From Cephalotus follicularis (taxonomy: Eukaryota; Streptophyta; Magnoliopsida; Oxalidales; Cephalotaceae), in the NCBI GenBank assembly GCA_001972305.1, contig BDDD01002131.1:175580-239579 (forward strand): a stretch of 64,000 nt of DNA, written 5' to 3'. Position numbers and translations under genes: made by a program. Under the pieces are notes generated by a model. It ran no database searches, was not told the origin of the DNA, and saw nothing but the letters and a program-made list of their open reading frames with translations. Positions 21,809-33,783 of the stretch are shown in pieces; position 1 is the first letter of the stretch; every line of letters starts with the position of its first letter.

Positions 21809-23084
21809 CTCAGTCTCTTATGTACTTTCTCTAAGATCATACTGGTTACCTTTAGTTACAACGAGATCTCCTTTATCATTTGTCCTCATATCAAGACAAG
21901 GGTAGGAAGTCCAGAGGGGGGGTGAATAGACTTTTAAAAATTAACTAGCAATTTAACAAGAACCAATTTAAATTCAATCACACAAATGCGGAAATATAAA
22001 GAGTGTAGGGCTGAGAGAGATTGCAAATAGATGTATAGTGGTTCGGCAAACCGCCTACGTCCACTCTCCAAGGCCTCCCCATTGAGTATTTCACTAGGTA
22101 TGCCCCAATCCGGGCTTGAAACTCCAACCGAGCTTCAACAACCTTCGCTCCAACCAAGCGAATACAAATTTGCTCCAACCGAGCAAAAACAAGAGACAAC
22201 CTCTCTTGTTTATGTGTGAAATAAGTGTTTAAAGGATTACAAATTTACTTGAATTTGTTTACAATTTCGCTCAATTCACACAAAGCTTCTAGTGTATAGG
22301 AAATGTAAAGTTTAGAGCTTTGTAATGTGTGTTGTAGCTTTGATGTGATCTCTTTTGATGTTTGAATGCTTTGGGATTGTACTTCAGATAGCTTGAATGA
22401 ATATTCACTTTGAATGCTTGATCAATTGTTCAAGAGCTCCACTTTGCCTTATATAGTTGTGCTTCCAACGGATCTATTTTTAAAGGTCTGTTACAAATCC
22501 AGTCGGCTGGATTTATATGGCAGTCAGCTGGATTTGATGGCGCGTATTTTGAATATAGCCGTTGTTGATGGACAGCCGGCTGCTTTCTCTGGGCAGTCGG
22601 CTAGTGGACATGGCAGTCGACTGGTGCTCTGTTCCAGTCGGCTGTTGGAGCTAGAAATGGAGTTTACAGAAGTCACTGCCTGAATTTGCACAAATGTGGA
22701 CAGTCGGCTGTCTTGGCCTGGTAGTCGACTGGATCCTCTGGCAGTCGACTGGTGCCCTGCTTCAGTCGGCTGTCTTGGCCTGGCAATCGACTACTCCCCT
22801 GTGGCAGTCGGCTGGATCATGTGTTCCTACAGTTTCTGGAGTTGTTTGAAGAACCAGGCGACTACTCAACCCATGGCAGTCGACTACACATCCTTGGCAG
22901 TCGGCTGGATTGCCCTGTACCTGTAGAAATGACCTTGGCATAACTTTGGACACAAAATCAAGTGAGTATATGAAATTGTAACTCAGAGAATTATGCATAC
23001 AAGTGTTATATGTTTTCTTAATCATCAAAATAACTTATGTTAATACAATTAACGGGGTGGCAAAGGCCAACAACAAGCAATCAC
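21809..23084 (-). pseudogene. HISN4: IGPS exon fragment, copy 2, split by the copia LTR
   Basis: 21809-21900 repeats 15046-15137, including the TAA stop. The upstream remainder of the exon lies beyond the LTR at 23073-23084. There acceptor TTTGTGGTCAG precedes codons for Val-Ile-Ala-Cys, the residues expected just before the [13 protein letters not shown] motif. This places the exon start at 23084 and shows that the copia element inserted in the exon. Confidence 0.7.
21901..23072 (-). repeat. 5' LTR of the copia element
   Basis: It is 1172 bp and starts TGTTGGCCTTTGCC on the minus strand at 23072. It differs from the 3' LTR by scattered substitutions and a 25-bp segment near 22470. No primer-binding site follows at its 3' end; UGGT/IGPS sequence lies there instead. 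The motif cluster is at 22500-22912. Confidence 0.85.
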
Positions 23085-23206
23085 CTGACCACAAATAATA
23101 TAATTCAGAGAAGAGCCTTCATCGTTAGCACTCTAACAAAACTAGATGGAAATAACTTTGTTATTTGCCAGTAAGGAGATATACCAGTGCACTTGTGTAC
23201 ATATAA

Positions 23207-25996
23207 TGTAATGACCCGAATTTCTATTAAAGATATTAATTATGGAAAGATGATTTGCTATTGTGTAACTGGAAAATATTTCAAGGGACCCATAGTATGA
23301 CCCTATGCTCGGGGGGTTCGGGGGTTCCGCTCCCCAGTGAGTCAACGGTTCCAGGTAAAGAGTCGACGGTTTGGAGGTGACCGGCGACGCTCCAAATGTA
23401 AGCTTCGACGCTTTGAGATCAAGTATTGAAGTTGACATGGACGAGACTTAAAGCCGCGACGCTTTGTAGGAAAGCGTCAGCGCTTTAGTCGGGATAGAAG
23501 TTGGAGAACTCAGGATAAGCCCGTGACCGGCGACGCTTAGGGATAAAGAGTTGACGCTTTGCCCTATGTCAGGTGCAGAATTCTAGCTTTTTATCCCGTT
23601 TCGGAGGATTTAAATGGATAGAGGGACACGTGTCAAGCAAAGGAATGAAGACTTATGTTTTTATGCTAGAAAGGGGCAGGTGGCATCATTGGGTTGGATG
23701 GAATTCCATCACACGGGCTGCTAAGGAGGCAAGCTCACACGGGTGAGGTCATGGATGATACCATGCAAGCTTGGACTCCAAGTTTGCCTCTCCTACATAG
23801 ACATGTGTAAATTCAGCTGATTAAGGGTTGCTTTTCTGCTGAGATTAGAGAGGAGGATGCTTGGGAGAGAAGAAGAGAAGGAGATCAAGTGAGGTAAGGA
23901 GATTCTATACCCATTTTCACCAAAGTTTCCTCTGTTTTACTTCCACATTATGCAACACATATTTTAATTTATATCTTGCTCATTTCTTGATGAAATTTTG
24001 AATGGTTTAATTTTTTAAAAACCTTAAGATGTCTACTTTAACTGTTATGTTTTATGCATCTCGATATTCTGTCGAATTCTTGATGAAAAGCCCCGTTTGC
24101 TTCTACTGCTTAGGTCCTATTTTCAAAAGGAAACTGCAACTTTAAAAATTCATTGCAGCTTCGTTTCTCAATGGAATTTTATGAGTTTTATCTCTATAGA
24201 TTCATTGAGATGTCTACTTTAACTTTGATGTTTTAAGTTTTCTATGACAGTGATTATTTCTATACGAAATATCTATTTTAGGAAAGTTATGCAAAACTAT
24301 TTTCTAAAGGTTTTTGAGTTAATTACTCAAAGTGATGAGAAATGTTTTATGGATTGTGAAAGGAAATGAAATGAATGTTTTAACAAGAGAAACCAGTTTT
24401 GGAAATGTTTTACGAATGCTTTGAGCTGATCACTCAAGGTATTAAGAAAGATTTTATGAATGCATTTGAGCTAACTACTCAAATGAAGAGAAATGTTTTA
24501 TGAATGCATTTGAGCTAACTACTCAAATGAAGAGAAATGTTTTATGAATGCACTTGAGTTAAGCACTCAAATGAAGAGAAATGTTTTATGAATGCATTTG
24601 AGTTAACTACTCAAATGAAGAGAAATGTTTTATGAATGCATTTGAGTTAACTACTCAAATGAAGAGAAATGTGTTATGAATGCTTTTGTTTTTATGAATG
24701 CATTTGAGTTAATTACTCAAATGAAGAGAAATGTGTTATGAATGCTTTGAGCTGGTCACTCAAAGTATTAAGAAATGTTTTATGAAATGAATTTATGACA
24801 TGAACAACTACTGGATTGCGATCCAGTGAGGATTAATCTAGTAAAAGATTAATGAATGAACCACCCTTGGATTGCGATCCAAGGGGAATGGAGCGAGATG
24901 CTCAATGTTAATGGAGCCGAGCGTGCTCACGGACATGCATGTGATGTAAGGATAGTAATCGGGGAGTGAACAATACCCCGATGAAGCGGTGTGAAAGGGT
25001 TCATTAGAGGTTCACGCCCACCAAGTTTTATGAAATGTTCTGTTTCATGAGATATAAACGAAAAAAGGGTTTTAAAGATGTTTTGTTTATGAATGTAAAG
25101 AAAATGATTTTACTGATGTTTTCAAGTATGGCTGTGATACAAGCCAAAAGAAAGTATGATTGGAAAACATTTTTTAACTGTTTTCAAGTATGTCGGTGTT
25201 ATTCACCAGAAAATGTATGATTTTAGAAATGTTCTGGTTTTATGAAACTAGAAGATGGTTTTTAAATATGTTTTGAAATGTATGATGTTGAAACGTTTTG
25301 ATAAAGATTATCAAAAATAACAGATTTTGATAACGTTTTATGACTATGATTCTTACTGAGCTCTTTAAAGCTGACTCCTTTCAATGTCTTGTTTTCAAAC
25401 AAATCTTCCAGGAAATGTTGAACGTGAAGTTGCGAGCTTTAGAGGGGGTTCGCAAAAGATGTGTAAGGAAAGGAAGTATGCTATGAAGTTATGTTTTCAT
25501 GTCATATGTTTATGTTTAACGCTGTGTAATTTTTTTTTATGATAAACGATGTATAGATGTTAAAGTAAAGTAATGAATGCTATAGGTTATGATGTATTTA
25601 TGTAAGATGATGATATCAAAAGTTATTGAACATACTTGATAGTATGAGAAGTTAATGATAAAGGTGAGATTATGATTGTTTTATGATGTGATAAGTTTAT
25701 GTTTTTCCGTTGTGTAAGGTTACATGTTAAGTGATGTATAAATGCAAAAGTATTAGAAACGATCATGATAATAAGAATATGACATTTTGAAATTGGTGTT
25801 CAAAGATGTAAGCATAGGTGATCCTGTGAAGTTATTGAGTAATAACGTTAGGTTTTAAATGTAAGTCAAGATTAAATGATATGAAATGGATCGTTAAATG
25901 ATTAAACGATTTGATAGTTAATGGTTCACCCCACGTAACGCACCGATCTTCAGAGCTCGTTTGAGCATAAAGCAGACTCGGGTCGGGGGCGCTACA
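23207..25996 (+). mobile_element. Solo LTR, target-site duplication TATAA
   Basis: It starts TGTAATGACCCGAATTTC and ends GGGGGCGCTACA. TATAA flanks both sides (23202-23206 and 25997-26001). It is 2790 bp with no coding region. It contains a GGCGACGCTT/GTCGACGGTT cluster (23340-23575), a donor-like GAG/GTAAGG at 23894, a 44-bp repeat array and a 3' stretch ending GGTCGGGGGC. The start (TGTAATGACCCG) resembles the chromovirus LTRs in this window, so a gypsy origin is likely. Confidence 0.92.
24410..24765. repeat. 44-bp tandem array with a hairpin in each unit
   Basis: Seven to eight units, with exact 44-bp spacing from 24453 to 24629 and then degenerate. Each unit contains CATTTGAG, seven bases, CTCAAATG, which is an 8-bp inverted repeat, followed by AAGAGAAATGTTTTATGAATG. 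Confidence 0.92.
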
Positions 25997-26119
25997 TATA
26001 ATATCCTATCAATTCAAGATTAAGGCCTCAAAGAGCAATGTGTACTTAAATATATAATTAAGAATATATATGCAAATATTTCAACTTCTTACCGAAACAA
26101 ACTTTGACACCAATCACAT

Positions 26120-28291
26120 CTAATCATCATCATAATAGCGCGTATCATTGTGATCCTCATCATCCTCATTATCATCATCATCATCATGTTGTGACCGATA
26201 CATATGAAAATCTGGGTACGGAGAAGGCGGGTCATGATAAGCACGCTGCCGAGAAGGGGTAGGCTGACTAAATTGCGTAGGAGAAGCTGCTGGGTGAGTA
26301 ACCCGATGTGGAGGAGCAAACTGAGGACCGTATGAAGTCTACTGCGATGATGAAACAACAGGACAAGTAGCCGAGTAAGGAACAGCACCAGGATCAAAGT
26401 GTGTAGTCGCATTTGGGGTATTCTGCGACGCTCCAGGATATGACCCTCTCATATGCGTTGAAAACATGTCCTGAATGGTTGCAAGTTGGGTAGCCATCTG
26501 CACGCTCATGGATGCCATAAGGTCTCCACACAGTCCTCCAATATGCCGTTGAACCACCTCCTCCACGCTCACCTCAGGCACACTAGACGTAGGATCAGGA
26601 CCACCATGACCTGAAGCTTCGCTGTCTACACGATGATCACTACATGATGATGAGCTCGATTGATACTTCTTCTTTGCCTTTTTAGTGTTCATAAAATTCC
26701 CAAGGCCACGGATTAACCCCTTCTTCGGCTTTCCCACTGTCTCCAACCACATGTCCAAGTCAACCACCTTCCCAGGTGGTTNCTCCTCCTCCTCTCATTG
26801 CAGCATCCGCCTTCAGCTTTTTGTACGTATTCTGCATAGAAGCAATAAAAAAAAATGTATGTTATTCCTCAAGATTTGCATCACAAATAAAATCATATTC
26901 ACTTGATACTAAATTCACTGTAAGTATAACTTACAAAGCAAGCCGCAACTTCTTCACGAGGCTTAGTAGCACCTTTAGGAGTGTGAAAACTCTTAACAAG
27001 ATCTGCCAAGTCTTCATTATTTTTCTTCTAAATACAAAAATAAAAAAACAATACAAGTTAATGGATAACAAGTAAGAAATAAATGGTTAATAAAGATTAA
27101 GTTCTCGGTTATGTACCGCCTCCTTCAGCTGTTGGCTCATACTGTGATTTGCTCCAGTGTAGGGAAGATGACTTGCACTAGACCTATTGTTCTTATGCCT
27201 TGAAGAGCTAACTTGCCAACCAGGATCCAACCATATATCCATCAGTTGCTCCCAAACTGGTGGGGGAACGGTTCTTGGGGGGAACTGCCTGCAGGCCTCA
27301 GTGAGGTCATTTAATTTTGCAAGCACCTTCGACTCATTCCTCAAATCACACATCCACTTTTTGTAATTAATCTTGCAGTACTGGTCAAACATTGCTCGAG
27401 CTTTGCCTGGTGAATCAAAATAAAAAAACTCCTACAAATACAAAATCATTTAAAGTTGTTAGCAAATTATGAATGCGGGACAGACAATTGATTAATACAT
27501 GTATACAACGTGACAAAATGAAATGTTAAACAATTGACTTACACATAACTTCTCCCACAGCTAATCACGCTCTTCCTGAGGCCACAAACTGTGTTTGTGC
27601 CAGGGTTGTAGCAACCTACTTCTAAACAACGCGCCGATCTTGGATTTAACTTCAGGGACTGGAAAGTCACTGCAAAACCAAATCAAAAAATTATGGTGAT
27701 TATATACACATAAGATTCATTGTCATTAGAATAATTTTAAATCCATATGTATAGCTACCTCTCTCCAACGATCGATACATACACCTGATCCTCCGGCTGT
27801 GCCGGAAGATCAATACCTACAGTGGGTCCTCTAGTACGGGACTGAGAACCTACAAGATATTGTGAACCAAGTGAAGTGATTGAAAAGATTTATATATCCA
27901 TTATATTCATAAGTTTAACAAGTTTTCCTTTTATATTGAAGGAAAACAACATACCACTGGCAGTGGATGTGGAGGGATGGTCCCTGCCCGTAACTCTGCC
28001 TGAACTGGATGCATGAGTGGAGGACCACGCCATATGGGTCAGAACACCATATGGCTCAGGACCTATATAACATCATAAAGCATGTGGATTAATAAAGAAT
28101 ACAAACATAATTCATATCTGTAAACTTATAAAGATGAGTCATTAATTTTGTATTAAAGAAAAGAATTCAACAACATACATACCACTGGTGATGCCTGTGA
28201 AGCCATGCTCCCCATCATCAGCATGAGAAGACATACCTCTACCACGTCCACTCATAGAGGTAGAACAATCAGATCGACTTCCATGAGCCAT
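26120..28291 (-). pseudogene. CACTA second gene, Transposase_24-like (Ptta/En/Spm)
   Basis: A multi-exon gene starting at Met 28291 (MAHGSRSDCS, with an RGRGMSSHADD stretch). Exons are interrupted by AT-rich introns. The diagnostic core is at 27087-27430: YKKWMCDLRNESKVLAKL, WEQLMDIWLDPGWQVSSSRH and KNNRSSASHLPYTGANHS. The last part (26120-26780) is Ser/Gln-rich and ends in an acidic Asp-rich tail (QHDDDDDNEDDEDHND). TAG at 26339-26341, where CAG is expected, breaks the last exon in frame. An undetermined base lies at 26782. In En/Spm-like elements the second gene gives a protein that binds subterminal repeats; that role is inferred here. Confidence 0.8.
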
Positions 28292-28616
28292 GACTATATA
28301 AAATATCTGTAATTGTTAATATAAAATGACAAGTGATAGAAACGTCATAACCAATATGTACAAAATAGAATTACGTAATTTACCAGTTTAGAGTTATGCA
28401 TTCGCTACCAGCTAATGAATACATATTTATTATTCATAATTATAATAACAAAAACAAAAATTCCAAATTAACATGACAGAATAAATCACAGATCATCATC
28501 GTCACTCATGTTCTCATCATCAGATCCATCAGACGAATTAAATTCCATGCCCTCCTCATCCTCATCCTCAGTCTCTGAGTCATTGTCATCAAGAAGATCT
28601 TCGTCTGCATCTCCTT

Positions 28617-29387
28617 ATTCACTAGCCTCAACATCATGTAGTTGGAAAGCACTGGTTTGAGGTATGGGAACTATCTCCTCATCCCCATCTCTACAAAGAG
28701 AACCTTCATCATCATTAGGATCAATATCATGTAATCGTGCATGCGTGATATGATCTTCTTGTAACACCTCGTCTAGTCCAGAGGTGGTGTCATTAGCTGT
28801 AACATATTCCTTAACATTGTAAATGCTCCTAGCCTTAGTCGTGACCAACGTAAGCCAATTCTTGTATTTCTTTTTGTTTGTCACGCTAGGGACATAGAAG
28901 ACCTGCACAGCTTGACTTGCCAACACAAACGACTCATATGTCTTAAGCTTTCGTGAGGGATTGACACGAACAATACCAAACTCATCCACCCATGTACCTC
29001 TTTCTATAGGGTCAATCCAGTCACATCAAAACAAAACAAGACAATTATTGTTTCCATGGAATTCGAGTCGAATAACATCAACCAAAAAACCGTAGTAGTC
29101 ACTAGTACAACTTTCATCCCGTATGCTTCCCTTGATCATCACCCCACAATTTTGGGTTACTTGGTGATCAGACGCAAACCTAGTCTGAAATTTAAATCCG
29201 CTACACACATAGCTAGACCAACTACAAATTGATGAATATGGTCCCGAGGCTAGTTGACGTAACTATCGATCCACAGTCATATCACCACTAACCTAGGAAA
29301 AAGGCGAATTCATGGTTATATTTGGATCAAAATGCTTGAAACATTTCCAGTTGACAAAAATAATGTCCACTCAATGTTAGCTAGATA
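28617..29387 (-). pseudogene. TNP2 transposase, C-terminal domain (DUF4216-like)
   Basis: Minus-strand segments 29026-29208 (GFKFQTRFASDHQVTQNCGV, DYYGFLVDVIRLEF) and 28617-29020 (DEFGIVRVNPSRKL, ESFVLASQAVQVFYV). Together they match the C-terminal domain of plant CACTA TNP2 proteins. A one-base frameshift near 29000-29030 separates them. The tail is acidic (DPNDDEGSLCRDGDEE). The upstream part is cut off by the solo LTR at 29393. Confidence 0.82.
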
Positions 29388-29392
29388 CTTAC

Positions 29393-31844
29393 TATAATAA
29401 CCGCAATTTCAATTAATGTATATTGTAACCTATGATGAATAAAATATGCATTTTTGAGCTTTTATGATGGGTTATCTTTTGATTAAAATGAAATTTGGAA
29501 TAAATTCTTAGATAAAAATTAATGAAGTAAATTCTTGTGCTAAACCGCCGATGCCTAACTCTGTACCATTGACGCTTTAAGCCCAGACACGTGTACAAAA
29601 TATGCAGTTGAAGGCTGAGTTATGACACACAAAAGCGTCGACGCCCACGTTCAAAACGATGACGCTTTAGACATGTTCTGGTGCAGAACACTTGTCAATT
29701 GGCATGAAATTGCAGTGTTAAAATTGTGGGCTAAGGACAAGTGTCCTATAAACGTGTCAATGCACACTAGAAGCCTTCACCAGCTGGGTAACATGCAAGG
29801 GTGGAGCCTTGCATGTGATCTAAAAACCTACAACATGCCAGAAAATAAAAGGGAAGAACAAGTAAATGAAGACATGCATGTGAGGGAGAGAAAGAAATAC
29901 TACTGGTTGGAGTTAATTTAGGCCGAAAATCTCCAAGCAATTAGCCTTATATACCTGTGTTTTTGAGTAAGAGTAAGTGCTAGAAACACTAAGAGGAGAG
30001 GAAATTCTTGCTAAGAAAGCTCTAGTGCCTTGCATGTGGAGATAGTGGACTTGAAGAGGAAACTAAGCTTGATTCTTCCTGGTAAGCCACTGATCCGAAT
30101 TCCTCGTTGTTGTTATGGTTAACAATTATGGAAACAGACTAAAATTAGATATACACATCCATTGTTGACAAACGATTTGAATTTGTTAAGTTGTTCAAAA
30201 GAAATGGAACTTAGGAGATTGATTATAAGCTTCGGGTTCAATTCCTTGATGTTATCATGGTTAGATAACTAGTTAAACTTACTGGATTGGTATCTAAAAC
30301 CTGTAAACAAGAAATTGTGTAGATTAATTCGGCAATTTTGGAAGATTGAAGGAGAGTGAAGAACATTTGGACATAGAGAGCGAAATCAATTCGAGTTGAT
30401 TCGGGATTGCTTTTAAGGTAGGGGTTTTGACATGTTTTTGAACATATAACATGTATAATGTGTAGTGATGGTTGAAAATTGTTTGCATGTTGATTTGGAC
30501 TGAGATTGAATAGAAATTTTGCATGCCCTATTTGTTATTGCTCCTGGAAATTTGTAAGAACGCCGGAAGCATCGACGCTTAAGTTTAGACAGTCGACGCT
30601 TTGGTGTGTAAAAATGGCATATTAAGGCTTAGAATGTCGACGCTTTACACTTTGATCGTGTGTCAGTGTCAACGCTTAATCGACAACCGGCAACGCTTAA
30701 ATAGAAACTGTCGATGCTTTAAAACAGTAATTGTGGAAATGCTTATTTGATTGATTGAATTGGTTATGGTTGAGAATGTCCTTGAATTGCTATATTATAT
30801 TGCTGTCATTACTGTTTATTAAAGAAATTACTACTGTTACATATTAATTTCAAGGATTATACCAACTTAATGCTTTAAGCATAAATAATGATTTTTAACG
30901 ACGGATTTCAGACAGAAAATCTTATTGTTATACAATTGCTATTTTCCTCTGCAAGAGGTACTGTATCGTTTAGTTCTCCAAGAGAACCACTGACTGAACT
31001 ATTATGTTTTCTAAAAATGAAAACTACCGTTATATTGCATATTATAGATATATGTAATATTGCTATTGAATTGATTGAATAAATTGTCTATGCTATTGCC
31101 GTTAGTCGAGTGATGGCAGATGTCACTGGCTACGGAGGTGGTCCTATGTGCCAGGAGTTGGCTAGAGTATCCACCCAAACTGTCTGCAATGTAGAGCTTG
31201 ATTATTAAACTGACCGCTAATGCCGGTAGTAACTGACCTGATCTATCATCTACGGAGTGAAGGGTGATAGATAGGTGGTGCACAGTTGGTGCTAGGAGTT
31301 AGCAACATGTGACACCCAAACCACTATATTGATTGATTGTACCCTTGTGCAGTATTCTTGCATTGTACTGTCTATGGCCACTTGGCATGATTGCTTATAT
31401 ATTGAAATACTTATATATATAATATTTCAGATAAACTGTCATGCATGTTTACAATTATATATTCAATTATCATGCATTATTTCCTACTTAGCAAAGTGAG
31501 GACAACGGCTAACCCCCTACAATTTCAGATTAAGTGAAGACGTTCGGGAGGTACTGATGAAGCTTTTGGAGAGATTAAATTTTGTTAAGGTTATTATTCT
31601 TTATGTTTTGTATTGTAATGAATGATTCACACTCCGATGTTGTGGTTACTTTCCTTTTGTAAAAGGGATGTTGTTGGTACTGTATATGCAAGTAGTATGG
31701 GCTGCGTACGAATGATTTTATAATCCAGTTATGAATGCTTCAGCTTAATTTATTGAATTGTTGAATGAGAATACTGGATTATTATTTATTTATGATATCA
31801 CAACACATGCTTATCTTAATGGAATTGAAAGGCGGGGTGTGACA
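29393..31844 (+). mobile_element. Solo LTR of a chromovirus, target-site duplication CTTAC
   Basis: It starts TATAATAACCGCAATTTC (first dinucleotide TG mutated to TA) and ends GGCGGGGTGTGACA. CTTAC flanks both sides (29388-29392 and 31845-31849). It is 2452 bp. By eye it is related in layout and sequence to the LTRs at 4223 and 46882, but its palindrome clusters are of the GCGTCGACGC type (29545-29670 and 30562-30722). It has a TATA-like box at 29948, a donor GTAAGC at 30082, and an acceptor CTAAC...TTTCAG ending at 31528. Confidence 0.93.
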
Positions 31845-31849
31845 CTTAC

Positions 31850-32085
31850 TCATGATTGAAACCACCCTACAAAGTCATTCTCTTTCTCTCTTTCAATTGC
31901 TTCATTTGTGATGTATGGATTCAAACCCCGTACACTTTCTTCATATTCACTACATGGAATTATAAAGTTAATAGGATAAAAAATAAAAACTTATCATAGT
32001 GGGGTAAGATACTTAAGTAACGAATTGTCAAGCTTCTTCGCAATTTAGAAGTATGTACAAGTAAACAGCTTTGTAGTCCATGTGA
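31850..32085 (-). pseudogene. TNP2 transposase middle segment
   Basis: On the minus strand an exon reads YEESVRGLNPYITNEAI and EREKENDFVGWFQS, the part of TNP2 just before its C-terminal domain. It lies between two LTR insertions. The upstream continuation is at 42373-42595. Confidence 0.65.
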
Positions 32086-32090
32086 CTCAT

Positions 32091-32572
32091 TGTAACACCC
32101 CGCACCCGCAGGGCGGACACGTGGCATTACGCTCAAATCCAAAATACAATACAATGGTCGGGACTAGCAAAATAAAAATGCGAAAAACTTAAAACTTTAC
32201 AAAACGTATCGGTTGCGGAAGAAACAATACGCTGATCCATACATACGATACAATTCCTTTACAATACAAGTCTTTTCAATACATTAACAAACCTCTAAAC
32301 AGTATTACAATACAGTACATATCCATCTTTCATTTCAATATCTCTAAGCAAAACATACTACAAAGTCTCACGACCAGCTCCGCGGCTTATATAGTCGATT
32401 CGGTCAATTCTCCGAAACTCAGCCCAAAATCCCGACTATACATGCATATGATCAATACAATATCATTAGGTATAAGAATACCTCAATTCAATGTAATTCA
32501 GTACGGTCCAATATGGTACAATATGGTACAATGTATGCATGAATAGTACCAAAGGGAATTCGGGTCGTCACA
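32091..32572 (-). repeat. 3' LTR, internally deleted to 482 bp
   Basis: Both ends match the 5' LTR (TGTGACGACCCG to GGGTGTTACA on the minus strand). The middle is missing: sequence matching 39205 (AGCTCCGCGG) is joined to sequence matching about 42183 (CTTATATAGTCG). It is preceded by polypurine tract AAGGAGGGGAGAA at 32573-32586. Confidence 0.93.
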
Positions 32573-32625
32573 TTCTCCCCTCCTTAAAGGAATCTGGTCC
32601 CCAGATTTATCGGTCAAACGATCAA

Positions 32626-33783
32626 TCAATCAAATAGGAAAGGATAAGTCTCTCTCATATCATCCTCGCGCTCCCAGGTGCGCTCCATAGAACCATGATA
32701 CTGCAATAGAACACTGACCAAAGGGATGGTCTTGTTCCTCAATACTCTGATATGTCGGTCAATAATCTTTATAGGAGTCTCTGTAAACGATAAGTCAGGT
32801 TCCAACTGAATCTGACCATACCCAATGATGTGTGAAGGATCTCGAACATATCTCCTCAACTGAGAAACATGGAACACATCATGCACTCCCGACAATGCTG
32901 GAGGCAAGGCAAGCCTATAAGCAAGTCGGCCAATCTGATCCAATACCTCGAAAGGACCAATAAAACGAGGAGAAAGCTTTCCTTTCTTCCCGAATCTCAT
33001 GACTCCTTTAGTGGACGACACTTTGAGGAAAACATGGTCACCAACACTAAACTCTAAGCCTCTGCGATGAACGTCAGCATAGCTTTTCTGTCCACTCTGT
33101 GCAACAATCAGTCGGTCTCTTATCAATTTCACTTTCTCTGCAGTAATCTGTACAATCTCTGGCCCCAAAATACTCGTTTCACCGACCTGATCCCAAGAAA
33201 CCGGCAATCGGCACTTCCTACCATATAGAGCTTCATAGGGATCCATCTGTATGCTCTCGAGATAACTATTGTTATATGAGAACTCAATCAAATGCAAGTA
33301 GTAATCCCAACTACCCCCAAAGTCGAGTACGCATGCTCAAAGCATGTCCTCCAATGTCTGAATGGTCCTTTCGGACAAACCATATGTTTGGGGATGAAAA
33401 GCAGTGCTGAAACTCAATTCTGTACCCATGGCTACCTGTAACTTCCTCCAAAACCCGGAAGTGAAGCGAGAGTCTCGATCCGAAACAATGCTGACAGGAG
33501 CTCCATGTGCTTTAACAATCTCTTTCATGAACAATCTTGACAACTTTTCTCTAGAATAAGTCATCCGAATCGGTAGGAAGTGGGCCGACTTCGTGAGCCG
33601 ATCGACCAAAACCCAAATACCATCATGTCTGTCACGAGTCAGAGGCAACCCAGACACAAAATCCATGGTAATATGCTCCCATTTCCACTCAGGGATGAGC
33701 AAAGGCTGAAGCAAGCCTGCCGGTCTCTGGTGCTCTGCCTTAACTTGCTGACAAGTGAGGCATCTCGATACAAACTTTGCGAT
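32626..33783 (-). pseudogene. Integrase and chromodomain of the chromovirus
   Basis: The zinc-binding half is seen as [17 protein letters not shown] (end of the upstream frame) and CLTCQQVKAEHQRP. The core has WVLVDRLTKSAHF, DRDSRFTSGFW and LSERTIQTLEDML with the catalytic Glu; the usual QTDGQSER reads QTYGLSER. A stop near 33783 and a frameshift near 33300-33337 break it. The C-terminus has GPFEVLDQIGRLAYRLALP and a chromodomain-like VLLQYHGSMERTWEREDDM. Confidence 0.9.

Larger units (their letters stand above)
13524..23072. repeat. 2.76-kb direct duplication (UGGT + IGPS + LTR) with 6763-bp offset
   Basis: Segments 13524-16284 and 20287-23072 are direct copies covering host fragments and the adjoining LTR. 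The left junction shares only ACACTT between UGGT and pol, so the breakpoint looks like illegitimate recombination with short microhomology. Confidence 0.92.
15138..23072 (-). mobile_element. Rearranged SIRE-like Ty1/copia retrotransposon, target site ACAAG
   Basis: Minus-strand element inserted in the IGPS exon, with ACAAG at 15133-15137 and 23073-23077. It reads 5' LTR (21901-23072), then host-derived sequence (20287-21900) in place of primer site, gag, protease and integrase. Next come the C-terminal half of pol (18476-20290), an extra downstream ORF (16944-18070), polypurine tracts, and the 3' LTR (15138-16284). ACAAG is also present at 21896-21900. The gain of a third host/LTR junction shows a secondary rearrangement rather than a simple insertion. 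Confidence 0.85.

Noticed and set aside
13488-23084. A functional UGGT or IGPS gene
   Set aside because: Only a few exons of each are present, with in-frame stops, missing exons, no catalytic glucosyltransferase domain, and disruption by a retrotransposon.
26782-26782. Undetermined base in the Transposase_24-like gene
   Set aside because: A single N with no effect on the identification; it may hide or create a frameshift but nothing can be concluded.
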